This document shows positions 9,530-17,524 of a DNA stretch of 64,000 bases, in pieces (position 1 is the stretch's first letter; the number at the start of each line of letters is the position of its first letter). The notes under the pieces are model-generated. The model searched no databases. It was not told the origin of the DNA and saw only the letters and a list, made by a program, of their open reading frames with translations. The stretch is from Zwartia vadi (lineage in GTDB: Bacteria > Pseudomonadota > Gammaproteobacteria > Burkholderiales > Burkholderiaceae_B). The DNA is taken from assembly GCF_030410375.1 (NCBI RefSeq), contig NZ_JAUHHE010000004.1:177386-241385 (forward strand). Direction: 5' to 3'. The position numbers and the translations under genes were made by a program.

Positions 9530-10183
9530 TCAAAGCAGTGACTTTTTTCTAAAGGTTTCAGGCAAAAAAGCCAAATCCTCTTCATCGTCAATATCGCGTA
9601 AAGCTTTCATCTCAGCGACTGACCAACCTAAGCGCCTGATCCGCGAGATGGTGTCCACACACACACTCGAGGTACTCCAAGCAATACCCTCAAAAATGCT
9701 GTCATCAAAGCGATTTAAACCCAGCAACACATAGCCGCCATCCAAAGCGGGGGTAATCACTGTTGTGTGTTGAGTCAAGGAAATTGCCGCGTCCCGCAAA
9801 TGCGAAGCCTCAAGATCGATGCAGTCCGTACCGATGCAGAGGACACTCTGTCCCTCGGAAAGTGATCTTCGAATCGCCGTCGCCATCCTACTACCCAAAT
9901 CACCCTCGGGCTGGCGGGTCCAAAGAATATCCCCGTCCAAATTTATCGTTTGCCAAATCACGTGATCAAGATCGGGCGCGACAGACAACTCAACAGGGCC
10001 AATTTGCGACTCTTTAGCAATCGCCACTGTCCGACGCAGCATCTCTGCAGCGAGTTCTGCTGCCCCCTCTGCGCCCAGTGCACCAATTAAACGAGTTTTG
10101 CAAAAACCTGGTATTGGCGCTTTGGCAAAAATAATGATCCGAGTTTTCCTGCTGGTATCCATTGCACTTGTGAATTCAGTCAT
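9530..10183 (-). CDS. TIGR04282-type arsenosugar biosynthesis glycosyltransferase (DUF2064)
   Basis: 217 aa. The start RIIIFAKAPIPGFCKTRLIGALG is the nucleotide-sugar-binding opening of the DUF2064/TIGR04282 group, followed by LCIGTDCIDLE and ITPALDGGYVLLGL. These GT-A-like proteins are named from repeated co-occurrence with ArsS; a biochemical role has not been settled. The ATG overlaps the stop of the preceding transferase by four bases (ATGA), which argues for translational coupling. A second Met at residue 8 is possible. Confidence 0.85.
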   Translation of the reverse strand: MTEFTSAMDTSRKTRIIIFAKAPIPGFCKTRLIGALGAEGAAELAAEMLRRTVAIAKESQIGPVELSVAPDLDHVIWQTINLDGDILWTRQPEGDLGSRMATAIRRSLSEGQSVLCIGTDCIDLEASHLRDAAISLTQHTTVITPALDGGYVLLGLNRFDDSIFEGIAWSTSSVCVDTISRIRRLGWSVAEMKALRDIDDEEDLAFLPETFRKKSLL

Positions 10184-10866
10184 TGATGAGGTCCCGAGCG
10201 GTATAAACCCGCAAGCTCGCTACTCGGAACACCTCGCCAATAAGCAAAGCGTAAGCGCCACATCAGCAAAATAGTCCGCCAAACACCATGTTGATCCCAG
10301 CGTCGGCCTGAGGTTTCGACCTGTTCGCGCAAACATATCGGTGCACTCACACGTTTGAGGCGTTTGCTGATCTCAATGTCTTCCATCAGCGGTTGTTCTG
10401 GAAAGCCACCAACATGATCAAAAAGCGTACGTGTCATGAACAAAACTTGATCGCCTGTAGCAATTCCTGTGATTCTGGAGCGAATATTCATCATCCACCC
10501 AACCACCTTTAGCCAAGGTGATGCGCCAACGATACGCACATCAAACCGTCCCCACCCTATTTTTTGATTAAGATGATTTTCTATCTGTATCAGCGCATAC
10601 GTTGGCAGGCGCGTATCCACATGCAGAAAAACTAAAATCTCACTCCTCGTTGCATACGCGCCTGCGTTCATTTGACATGCGCGCCCCTTTTCTGAAGACA
10701 ACACCTCAAACCCTGCATCGCGCGCCATCGCGACAGTCTGATCCGTGCTTCCTCCATCGACCAGCAACACCTGCGCACCCATCGCACGCAGCAGATCCAA
10801 CTCACCTAATTTTTGAGTGAGCACAGCACTTTCATTCAACACCGGCACGATGATCGCGGTTTTCAT
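10180..10866 (-). CDS. TIGR04283-type arsenosugar biosynthesis glycosyltransferase
   Basis: 228 aa GT-A/GT2 family protein: TAIIVPVLNES opening, VLLVDGGSTDQTVAMA, the metal-binding FLHVDTRLP and the acceptor region GGFPEQPLMEDIEISKRLK. It matches the TIGR04283 group that travels with ArsS. In the proposed pathway such an enzyme would attach or process the dimethylarsinoyl ribose unit; this is inference from context. It follows the VTT-reductase fusion gene by four bases. Confidence 0.87.
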   Translation of the reverse strand: MKTAIIVPVLNESAVLTQKLGELDLLRAMGAQVLLVDGGSTDQTVAMARDAGFEVLSSEKGRACQMNAGAYATRSEILVFLHVDTRLPTYALIQIENHLNQKIGWGRFDVRIVGASPWLKVVGWMMNIRSRITGIATGDQVLFMTRTLFDHVGGFPEQPLMEDIEISKRLKRVSAPICLREQVETSGRRWDQHGVWRTILLMWRLRFAYWRGVPSSELAGLYRSGPHQ

Positions 10867-10870
10867 ATTA

Positions 10871-13054
10871 CTAACCTCGCCGCCATGCGTGATAGCGTCC
10901 CAACCAGCGCATCACAGTTGGGTTTGTGCGCGCGCGCCGCCATTCTCCCGCTGCATATTTATTCGCTTCGGCCAGGGTCGGATAGGTATGTATGGTTCCC
11001 AATATTTTGTTTAGACCCAAGCCGTGTTTCATTGCCAATACAAATTCAGCCATCAAATCAGCCGCATGCTCACCTACGATTGTCACACCCAAAATCTTGT
11101 CTTTGCCCGGAACGGTCAAGACTTTCACAAAACCATGATCCGTCCCATCTGCAATGGCGCGATCGAGATCCTCAATACCATATCGCGTGACTTCAAAAGC
11201 AACGCCATTTTTTGTTGCCTCTTGTTCATTCAGACCCACGCGCGCAATCTCAGGGGAGGTGAAGGTTGCAGAGGGAATTACTGAATAGTCAACCTTGAAT
11301 CGCTTGAATTGACCAAACAAGGCATTGACACAGGCATACCAGGCCTGATGCGCGGCAGTATGCGTAAACTGATAGGGACCAGCGACATCGCCTGCGGCAT
11401 AAATGTTGGGATAAAGCGTTTCAAGATACTCATTGGTGACAACCGTGCGCGAAGTCGGGATTCCAAGCGCCTCAAGGCCATAGCCCTCCAGTCTGGCAAC
11501 GCGTCCGACTGCGCAGAGCAAGACATCAAAATCAACGCGATGCTCAATACCCTCGCGCTCAACAACGATACTTTTGACGGTCATCCCGTCAATATCGTTT
11601 TTTTCGCAACGCAGCGCCTGATGTCCAGCAAGGACTGTAACACCATCGCTTCGCATCGATTCCATCAGAATCGTCGAGACCTCTGGATCCTCACGATTCA
11701 TTAATCGTTCGGACATCTCGATTTGCGTGACATGTGATCCAAGTCTGGCAAAGGCCTGCGCCAACTCGCAGCCGATCGGACCTCCCCCGAGAACAACCAG
11801 ACGACGAGGTGGATGATCAAACCGAGAAAACTCATCCCACAACGTATCGCTTGTGACGTAGCCTACATCCTCGAGTCCGGGCAAAGAGGGGATATATGGC
11901 CTGGCACCTGCAGCGATCACGATACTTCGTGTTGTCAAACGCCTGATCACACCATGCTCGTCCTTAATTTCGACCGTCCAAGGATTGACGACACGGCCAT
12001 AGCCTTGCAGCACTTCCACACCCAGCGCGGTATAGCGCTCGACACTGTCGTGCGGCTCTATCTTTCTGATGACGTCGTTGATCCTTGCCATCACCTGACG
12101 AAAACTGATCACAGGCTCGCATACTGATAAACCGTATTGATCCGCCTGTCGAATCTGCTGGGCAAGCTTGGCGCTCTTAATCAGAGCCTTGCTTGGGACG
12201 CACCCATAGTTCAGGCAGTCACCCCCCATCTTGTGGGCTTCGACCAAAGTCACTTTGGCTTTCACAACTGCCGCAATATATGACGTCACCAGACCCGCGG
12301 CACCTGCGCCAATCACCACGATGTTGCGATCAAATGTGGCTGGTTTTAGATGATTCCATCGTGCATAAATTTTATTTTTCTTAACTAATGCGAGCACTTT
12401 TTTTGTGATGAGCGGAAAAAAGCCTAATACAGCCAGTGACATGATCATGGTCGGAGAAACAATGCCACTGAGTGAATCAATCGCTGCCAACTGCGTACCC
12501 GCGTTGACGTATATCACCGTACCAGCCAGCATGCCGATCTGACTTACCCAGTAATACGTAAACGTAGGCATTTTGGTGAGTCCCATCAACAAATTGATGA
12601 GAAAGAATGGAAAAACCGGCACAAGACGCAAGGTGAAAAGATAGAATGCACCCTCTTTTTCAATTCCCTCGTTGACCGACTTGAGTTTTTCACCAAAGCG
12701 TTGTTGTACCCAATCGCGCAAGACAAATCGGGCAGCTAAAAATGCAAGGGTTGCGCCGACCGTAGAGGCGAAAGACACCAGTAAAAAGCCTTCAAGAAAA
12801 CCAAAGATCGCACCGCCCGCCAGTGTCAACACCAAGGCTCCCGGCAAGGACAAGGCAGTCGCCACAACGTACAACAGAAAATATCCAAGCGCCATTTGAA
12901 TCGCTGCGATATCCCGCCAGGCATGTAATTGACCTAGACCGGACTTCAGTCCTTCCAGTGTCATTTTTTGATGCATATCAAAAATAAAAAACAAACCCAG
13001 CAGCATAATCGCCACGATCAAAATCACGACTCGCATGAATATTTTTTTATTCAT
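10871..13054 (-). CDS. VTT-domain membrane protein fused to pyridine nucleotide-disulfide oxidoreductase
   Basis: 727 aa from the ATG at 13054, which overlaps the arsS stop (ATGA). Residues 1-235 form a TVP38/DedA-like VTT membrane domain (YVVATALSLPGALVLTLAGG, then FTLRLVPVFPFFLINLLMG). Residues 243-727 are a class I flavin disulfide reductase: VIGAGAAGLV for FAD, the redox pair C280/C285 in GGDCLNYGCVPSK, VVLGGGPIGCELA for NAD(P)H and AAGDVAGPYQFTHTA. It resembles mercuric reductase and lipoamide dehydrogenase but lacks the C-terminal vicinal cysteines of MerA, so a membrane-bound thiol or metalloid reductase role is more likely than mercury reduction. Confidence 0.88.
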   Translation of the reverse strand: MNKKIFMRVVILIVAIMLLGLFFIFDMHQKMTLEGLKSGLGQLHAWRDIAAIQMALGYFLLYVVATALSLPGALVLTLAGGAIFGFLEGFLLVSFASTVGATLAFLAARFVLRDWVQQRFGEKLKSVNEGIEKEGAFYLFTLRLVPVFPFFLINLLMGLTKMPTFTYYWVSQIGMLAGTVIYVNAGTQLAAIDSLSGIVSPTMIMSLAVLGFFPLITKKVLALVKKNKIYARWNHLKPATFDRNIVVIGAGAAGLVTSYIAAVVKAKVTLVEAHKMGGDCLNYGCVPSKALIKSAKLAQQIRQADQYGLSVCEPVISFRQVMARINDVIRKIEPHDSVERYTALGVEVLQGYGRVVNPWTVEIKDEHGVIRRLTTRSIVIAAGARPYIPSLPGLEDVGYVTSDTLWDEFSRFDHPPRRLVVLGGGPIGCELAQAFARLGSHVTQIEMSERLMNREDPEVSTILMESMRSDGVTVLAGHQALRCEKNDIDGMTVKSIVVEREGIEHRVDFDVLLCAVGRVARLEGYGLEALGIPTSRTVVTNEYLETLYPNIYAAGDVAGPYQFTHTAAHQAWYACVNALFGQFKRFKVDYSVIPSATFTSPEIARVGLNEQEATKNGVAFEVTRYGIEDLDRAIADGTDHGFVKVLTVPGKDKILGVTIVGEHAADLMAEFVLAMKHGLGLNKILGTIHTYPTLAEANKYAAGEWRRARTNPTVMRWLGRYHAWRRG

Positions 13055-14037
13055 GATTCTTTTAATGCTCCGCCACAACTACTGCCTTGACCTGCGGTGC
13101 ATCCATAACAATGGTCCGCCACAAATATTGAGTAGCCAGAGATATCGGTACCGAGCAAGTCTTTGAGATGAAGCCCACGATCTATGTCAGAAACATTTTT
13201 AAGACCATGCGGCAGTGGTAATCCCAATTGCTGATTGAAATCGCAATCATAGAGATAACCCTCCCAATCCACACTCACAAGATGACGACACATCACACTA
13301 GCAAGGTTTGCCTGCTGGAAATTGTCACGTAACAAACTCATATAGCTTTTGAACGTGCCTTTTGATATCAGCATGGAGCCAAAGCGCTGAATAGGCATAT
13401 TGGTTAATGCGAAGAGTTCATTAAAGACAATCCCGAAGTGTTTGGCTAACTCGCGCTTGTAATCGCTTTGCAAAGCGCTTTGCTCTGGGGGCAGAGATGG
13501 CCCCTGTGGGTTATAGACAAGATTTAGGACCAGTGAGGATTCAGGTTGCCCATATCCCAACGCATTGAGTCGCTGCAACCCCACAATGCTCTTATCAAAC
13601 ACACCATGCCCACGCTGCTTATCGACATTTTCCGGGGAGTAACAAGGCATGGATGCGATCACCTCAACCCCTTGCTCGGCGAAAAATTCAGGCAAATCCT
13701 CGTAACCCGGCTCAAGCAATATAGTTAAATTGCAGCGGTCTATTACCCTCACTCCCATGGCTCTCGCTGCGACCACCAGTCGCCTGAACGAGACATGTAA
13801 CTCTGGAGCTCCGCCTGTCAGATCCAGCACTTCGATCTTTCTGTCTTGTAGTACCTGCAAGACGAGATCGATATTGTTTTCGTCCATCATTTCCGTGCGA
13901 TTCGGACCGGCATTGACATGGCAATGCACACAAGACTGGTTGCAGCGATAACCCAGATTGACCTGAAGTGTTGTCAATGCTCCCCGTTTGATTCTGGGAA
14001 AGTCGGTGTCTTTGAGCAATGGAAGCGTGGCGTGCAT
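13051..14037 (-). CDS. arsS: Arsenosugar biosynthesis radical SAM protein ArsS
   Basis: 328 aa. The [4Fe-4S] radical SAM motif C32-NQS-C36-VH-C39 sits in GYRCNQSCVHCHVNAGPNRTE, and LDLTGGAPELH follows as the SAM-binding GGE-like segment. The C-terminal part has the cysteine-rich DUF3641 pattern (VDWEGYLYDCDFNQQLGLPLP, then DHCYGCTAGQGSSCGG). ArsS is understood to couple dimethylarsenite to the 5'-deoxyadenosyl radical from SAM, giving 5'-dimethylarsinoyl-5'-deoxyadenosine. No arsM methyltransferase is in the window, so the methylated substrate must come from elsewhere. Second gene of a six-gene operon. Confidence 0.9.
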   Translation of the reverse strand: MHATLPLLKDTDFPRIKRGALTTLQVNLGYRCNQSCVHCHVNAGPNRTEMMDENNIDLVLQVLQDRKIEVLDLTGGAPELHVSFRRLVVAARAMGVRVIDRCNLTILLEPGYEDLPEFFAEQGVEVIASMPCYSPENVDKQRGHGVFDKSIVGLQRLNALGYGQPESSLVLNLVYNPQGPSLPPEQSALQSDYKRELAKHFGIVFNELFALTNMPIQRFGSMLISKGTFKSYMSLLRDNFQQANLASVMCRHLVSVDWEGYLYDCDFNQQLGLPLPHGLKNVSDIDRGLHLKDLLGTDISGYSIFVADHCYGCTAGQGSSCGGALKES

Positions 14038-14051
14038 GATTTTCCTGATAA

Positions 14052-15173
14052 CTAATGAAAATGGCTAAAACGTTTTATAAAACCGCGATCAATCCAGTCT
14101 TTCAATCGCCACACCCAACGTCCCTCAAATGAAACAGGACCCCATGAAGCAATCGCATATTTTGGTCCACAAGCCAGTAAATACAAAGAGTGAGCACGGG
14201 GCTGGTAGGTATCCAGCCGAGTTGAAACGGATGAAGACTCTTTTAAGACAGTAAAAAGGTTATTAGCAAGTACTGGCCCTGCCTTGACAGCATGCACGCC
14301 AGAACGCGCCATCTGGACGTCGGTTCGCGCGCAGGTGTCGCCAACAGCAAACACCTCATGATGCGATTGTGAGCGCTGGCTGGCATCCACCAGAATATAA
14401 CCCTGTCCGTTGAGGGCCAAACCTGACTGCTTTAACCAGGAAAGAGGTTTCGCCCCGGTGGCTGCGATGACTTGATCCGCATAGAGTCTATGACCGTCCG
14501 CAAATTGCAAACCATCCGCCAAGCCTGATGCAGTTTGCTGCTGGAGCACGATACCTACCTGTCTGGTATAAGCCAAGACTCTTTTTCGTACGCCTTCGTT
14601 GTGACCTTTCAGCAAGCCTTCCGCTGATACAACCAGCGTGACGTGACCTGTTGCACCACTTTGTTTCAATGCATATTGAGTAGCCAAGGCGAGCTCTACA
14701 CCAGCCGCCCCGCCACCGACCACGACAAGTGCGTAATTGTCTCGACGAATTGCCTGGCTGAGTACTTCAGGCCAGCAATCAAAAAATACATCAAGTGGCT
14801 TAACCGGAAGCAAACGCATGCCGAGAGCCTCAAGCCCGTCGGTTTGAGTCTCACTGCCTATGTCCAGAGACAAATAATCATAATCGAGACATTGACCATC
14901 CGCTAAAGTCAGCGTACGCGTTTGTGCCGACAAACCGATGACACTTCCAGACACCCACTGCACACCGGCCTTGTTGACGAGACCTAACAAATCGATCCGG
15001 CTTTGCTCACGGGTATAGTGGCCTGCAATCCAGCCGGGCAACATCCCGGAGTAATTTTGATAACGATTCGGCGTTACAAGCAGCACCTCAACGCCGTGCA
15101 AGGAATCGCGTGTGAGTTTCTCCAGGACAGAAAGGTGAGCATGTCCACCACCTACTAAAACCAATCGCTTCAT
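14052..15173 (-). CDS. FAD-dependent oxidoreductase of the SelD-associated NDH-2-like type
   Basis: 373 aa from the ATG at 15173, where the Rossmann motif KRLVLVGGGHAHLSVLE begins. Other marks are YQNYSGMLPGWIAGHYT, LSLDIGSETQT, a second dinucleotide fold VVVGGGAAGVELALAT and HEVFAVGDTCA. This is the group often found fused or next to selenide, water dikinase (TIGR03169-like) and related to type II NADH dehydrogenases. No selD is present here; instead it leads the arsS operon, 14 bp upstream. An electron-delivery role for arsenic redox steps is plausible but inferred. Confidence 0.85.
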   Translation of the reverse strand: MKRLVLVGGGHAHLSVLEKLTRDSLHGVEVLLVTPNRYQNYSGMLPGWIAGHYTREQSRIDLLGLVNKAGVQWVSGSVIGLSAQTRTLTLADGQCLDYDYLSLDIGSETQTDGLEALGMRLLPVKPLDVFFDCWPEVLSQAIRRDNYALVVVGGGAAGVELALATQYALKQSGATGHVTLVVSAEGLLKGHNEGVRKRVLAYTRQVGIVLQQQTASGLADGLQFADGHRLYADQVIAATGAKPLSWLKQSGLALNGQGYILVDASQRSQSHHEVFAVGDTCARTDVQMARSGVHAVKAGPVLANNLFTVLKESSSVSTRLDTYQPRAHSLYLLACGPKYAIASWGPVSFEGRWVWRLKDWIDRGFIKRFSHFH

Positions 15174-15323
15174 GAGACTCCTTGGGCTGACGAGCCGCAC
15201 TGCACATTTTTTGCATTCTGTCTGTATAGTCGAGATTGCACACCGATTTCTTACACTTTTACATCATAGTGGCAAACAATCGGTACAGATCCCTAAAATA
15301 GCATTTTGTGCGCGAGGACATGT

Positions 15324-16205
15324 ATGCAAGAAGCCATAGTAGGCGTGATTGGAGGAAGCGGTCTTTATCAGATGGACGCACTCGAGCATCCAATCGAACA
15401 CCGCTTAACCACTCCTTTTGGCTCACCGTCCGATATCTTGATTACAGGCAAAGTCGCTGAGGTCCCAGTCGCTTTTTTAGCTCGGCACGGTCGCGGGCAT
15501 CAACTGCTGCCTTCCGAACTCCCCTATCGCGCCAATATCCACGCGTTCAAACAACTCGGTGTCAAATATCTGCTTTCCGTATCGGCCGTCGGCTCTTTAC
15601 GCGAAGACTATCGCCCGCTCGACATGGTGCTACCTGATCAGTTTATCGATCTCACAAAAAAACGTGACAATACCTTTTTTGGCGAAGGGGCTGTCGCACA
15701 TGTCTCAATGGCTGAACCTGTTTGCACCAAACTCATGCATATTTTGGCACGCGCCTGGGTTGAGAGTGGCGGACAGACTCAAACCATGGACCAGCCAATC
15801 CTCCACCAGGGTGGCACTTATGTTTGTATCGAAGGGCCTCAATTCTCTTCAATTGCCGAGTCAAACTGGTATCGCTCAATGGGTGCGAGCATCATCGGCA
15901 TGACGAACATGCCCGAGGCAAAGCTCGCACGAGAGGCCCAAATCGCCTATGTCAGTCTGGCGATGGTGACTGATTTCGATTGTTGGCATCCGCGCGAGGC
16001 CAACGTCACAGCCGAATCCGCTATCGCGAATCTCATGAAAAACGCTGCAACTGCTCAAAAAATCCTGATCAAAGCCATTGCTCTCGTCGGCAAGGAGCTC
16101 CCTGACTCTGAGGCGCATCAAGCCCTGGCGAGTGGATTGGTGACACAACCCAAAGAGATGAGCCCGGATGTTTTTAACAGACTGCGTGTGATCCTGGGCA
16201 AATAA
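15324..16205 (+). CDS. mtnP: S-methyl-5'-thioadenosine phosphorylase
   Basis: 293 aa from the ATG at 15324 (GAGGA six bases upstream). The PNP/MTAP fold is clear: VGVIGGSGLYQMD, FLARHGRGHQLLPSELPYRANI with phosphate-binding residues, YVCIEGPQFSS and GMTNMPEAKLAREA. The segment TDFDCW has the two Asp residues that select adenine in true MTAPs, rather than the substitutions of the 6-oxopurine enzymes. The reaction is MTA plus phosphate to adenine and 5-methylthioribose 1-phosphate. It is divergent from the arsS operon with 150 bp between start codons; a role on the arsenical MTA analogue is possible (see findings). Confidence 0.9.
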   Translation: MQEAIVGVIGGSGLYQMDALEHPIEHRLTTPFGSPSDILITGKVAEVPVAFLARHGRGHQLLPSELPYRANIHAFKQLGVKYLLSVSAVGSLREDYRPLDMVLPDQFIDLTKKRDNTFFGEGAVAHVSMAEPVCTKLMHILARAWVESGGQTQTMDQPILHQGGTYVCIEGPQFSSIAESNWYRSMGASIIGMTNMPEAKLAREAQIAYVSLAMVTDFDCWHPREANVTAESAIANLMKNAATAQKILIKAIALVGKELPDSEAHQALASGLVTQPKEMSPDVFNRLRVILGK

Positions 16206-16208
16206 AAG

Positions 16209-16802
16209 CTATCCAACCACCAGCAGACCACTTGCACCAAGTGCCGCGCCGATTGCAAGCAGCAGCAACATGTGTATTTTGGTGCGGTAAACAATCAATG
16301 CGGTGACAGCTGCCAATAACCATAACGGCCAGTGACGTAATCCGTCGGTGTTAGCTGTCGCCAGCAGCCAACCTGCTGCCACCATCATCGAGATCACAAC
16401 CGGACTCAAACCCAATTTAAAAGCGCGCACGGCTCGAAGATTTTGATGCGCTTGTACCCAGCGGGCAGTCACAAAAATCAGCACTGAACTGGGCAACAGA
16501 ATTCCCGCCATACAGAGCAAGGCTGAAAATGCCGCCCAGCCGAAACCTCCGGCATTCAAACCGATATTCCAACCCATTAGTGCGACAAACATGACATTGG
16601 GACCAGGCGAGGCCTGTGCAATCACAACCGAGGCGCTAAACTGCTCGTCTGTCAGCCAGTTCTGCTGATTCACCAGGAAATGATAGATCTCTGGCAGCAA
16701 CACCAGCGGACCACCGACTGATGCGATCGAAATGGAAGCAAAGTGTTTAAACAAATTGAACCAATCGGTCCATAACATCGCAACACTCAAGGTCTCGTTC
16801 AT
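16209..16802 (-). CDS. Chromate transporter, second short CHR subunit
   Basis: 197 aa from the ATG at 16802, which overlaps the upstream CHR gene stop (ATGA). About five or six hydrophobic segments are present, with the CHR-family blocks FASISIASVGGPLVLLPEIY, FSASVVIAQASPGPNVMFVA and GWNIGLNAGG. It is one half of a two-gene short-chain ChrA system in which both half-proteins are needed to form the membrane transporter. Substrate is chromate by family; sulfate or other anions have not been excluded. Confidence 0.87.
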   Translation of the reverse strand: MNETLSVAMLWTDWFNLFKHFASISIASVGGPLVLLPEIYHFLVNQQNWLTDEQFSASVVIAQASPGPNVMFVALMGWNIGLNAGGFGWAAFSALLCMAGILLPSSVLIFVTARWVQAHQNLRAVRAFKLGLSPVVISMMVAAGWLLATANTDGLRHWPLWLLAAVTALIVYRTKIHMLLLLAIGAALGASGLLVVG

Positions 16803-17371
16803 GCCTGATCCTTGAGTTTGAGGAAAGCAAGCACATAGCCGATCCCACCCAACACAATCAGCACATACAGAAGACGCCATTGTAAAATCGCAATACCAAC
16901 AAACGTCAGTATGGCCAGTGCGGCGCAAATTTTCACGCCGAGCGGGTTCGTCTTAAGTGCCGAGAGTAATTTCAGTCCTGTCGCGCCAATCATGCCTGCA
17001 GCGACTGCCCCCATTCCGCGCAAAGCGTCCACAACCTGAGTTTGATTACCAAAGTGAGCGTAGGCGATCGCCAAGGTCAAAATGATCATGGTTGGAAACA
17101 TGAACATACCCGCCAAGGAAACAAGCGCGCCTCTCCAACCAAAGTACTTGGCACCCACCATAATGCAAAGGTTTAATGCCGGAGGTCCTGGCATGGTACG
17201 TGCGATTGCCCACTCTTCGACGAACTCCGCACGCGTCATCCATTTCTTTTTCTCGACAAGCTCTCTTTCAATAAAAGCCAGAACCCCTCCAAATCCTTGG
17301 ATCGCGAGCATGCTGAACGTGTTGAATAATTCGCCGAGTGATTTTGGATGAGGTGTATGCGGTGTGGTCAT
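16799..17371 (-). CDS. Chromate transporter, first short CHR subunit
   Basis: 190 aa membrane protein with the CHR blocks LAIQGFGGVLAFIERELVEKK, EEWAIARTMPGPPALNLCIM and FGWRGALVSLAGMF. The two short genes overlap by four bases and together equal one full-length ChrA. No chromate regulator is adjacent; the gene upstream is a Kef-type antiporter about 150 bp away. Confidence 0.88.
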   Translation of the reverse strand: MTTPHTPHPKSLGELFNTFSMLAIQGFGGVLAFIERELVEKKKWMTRAEFVEEWAIARTMPGPPALNLCIMVGAKYFGWRGALVSLAGMFMFPTMIILTLAIAYAHFGNQTQVVDALRGMGAVAAGMIGATGLKLLSALKTNPLGVKICAALAILTFVGIAILQWRLLYVLIVLGGIGYVLAFLKLKDQA

Positions 17372-17502
17372 GTGTGCAACGAGGAAACTTAGGAGCTCAG
17401 CATGCTGAAACTCTTAAAGACTGATCAATAGGTCTCCATTTAACTCCAAAATCCTTCGCTAAACATCTTGGTCGAGCGCAAGAGGCCCATAGATCTTGAA
17501 AA

Positions 17503-17518
17503 GTCGAGGCTTTTCGAC
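17503..17518 (-). terminator. Weak hairpin after the Kef-like gene
   Basis: Read on the minus strand, GTCGA and TCGAC pair across a six-base loop, followed by CTTTTC-like sequence just past the antiporter stop codon. The stem is only five pairs, so this is a tentative terminator. Confidence 0.3.
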
Positions 17519-17524
17519 AACAAC

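Noticed and set aside
10871..13054. Mercuric reductase
   Set aside because: The C-terminal cysteine pair and the N-terminal HMA domain of MerA are absent, and no other mer gene is near.
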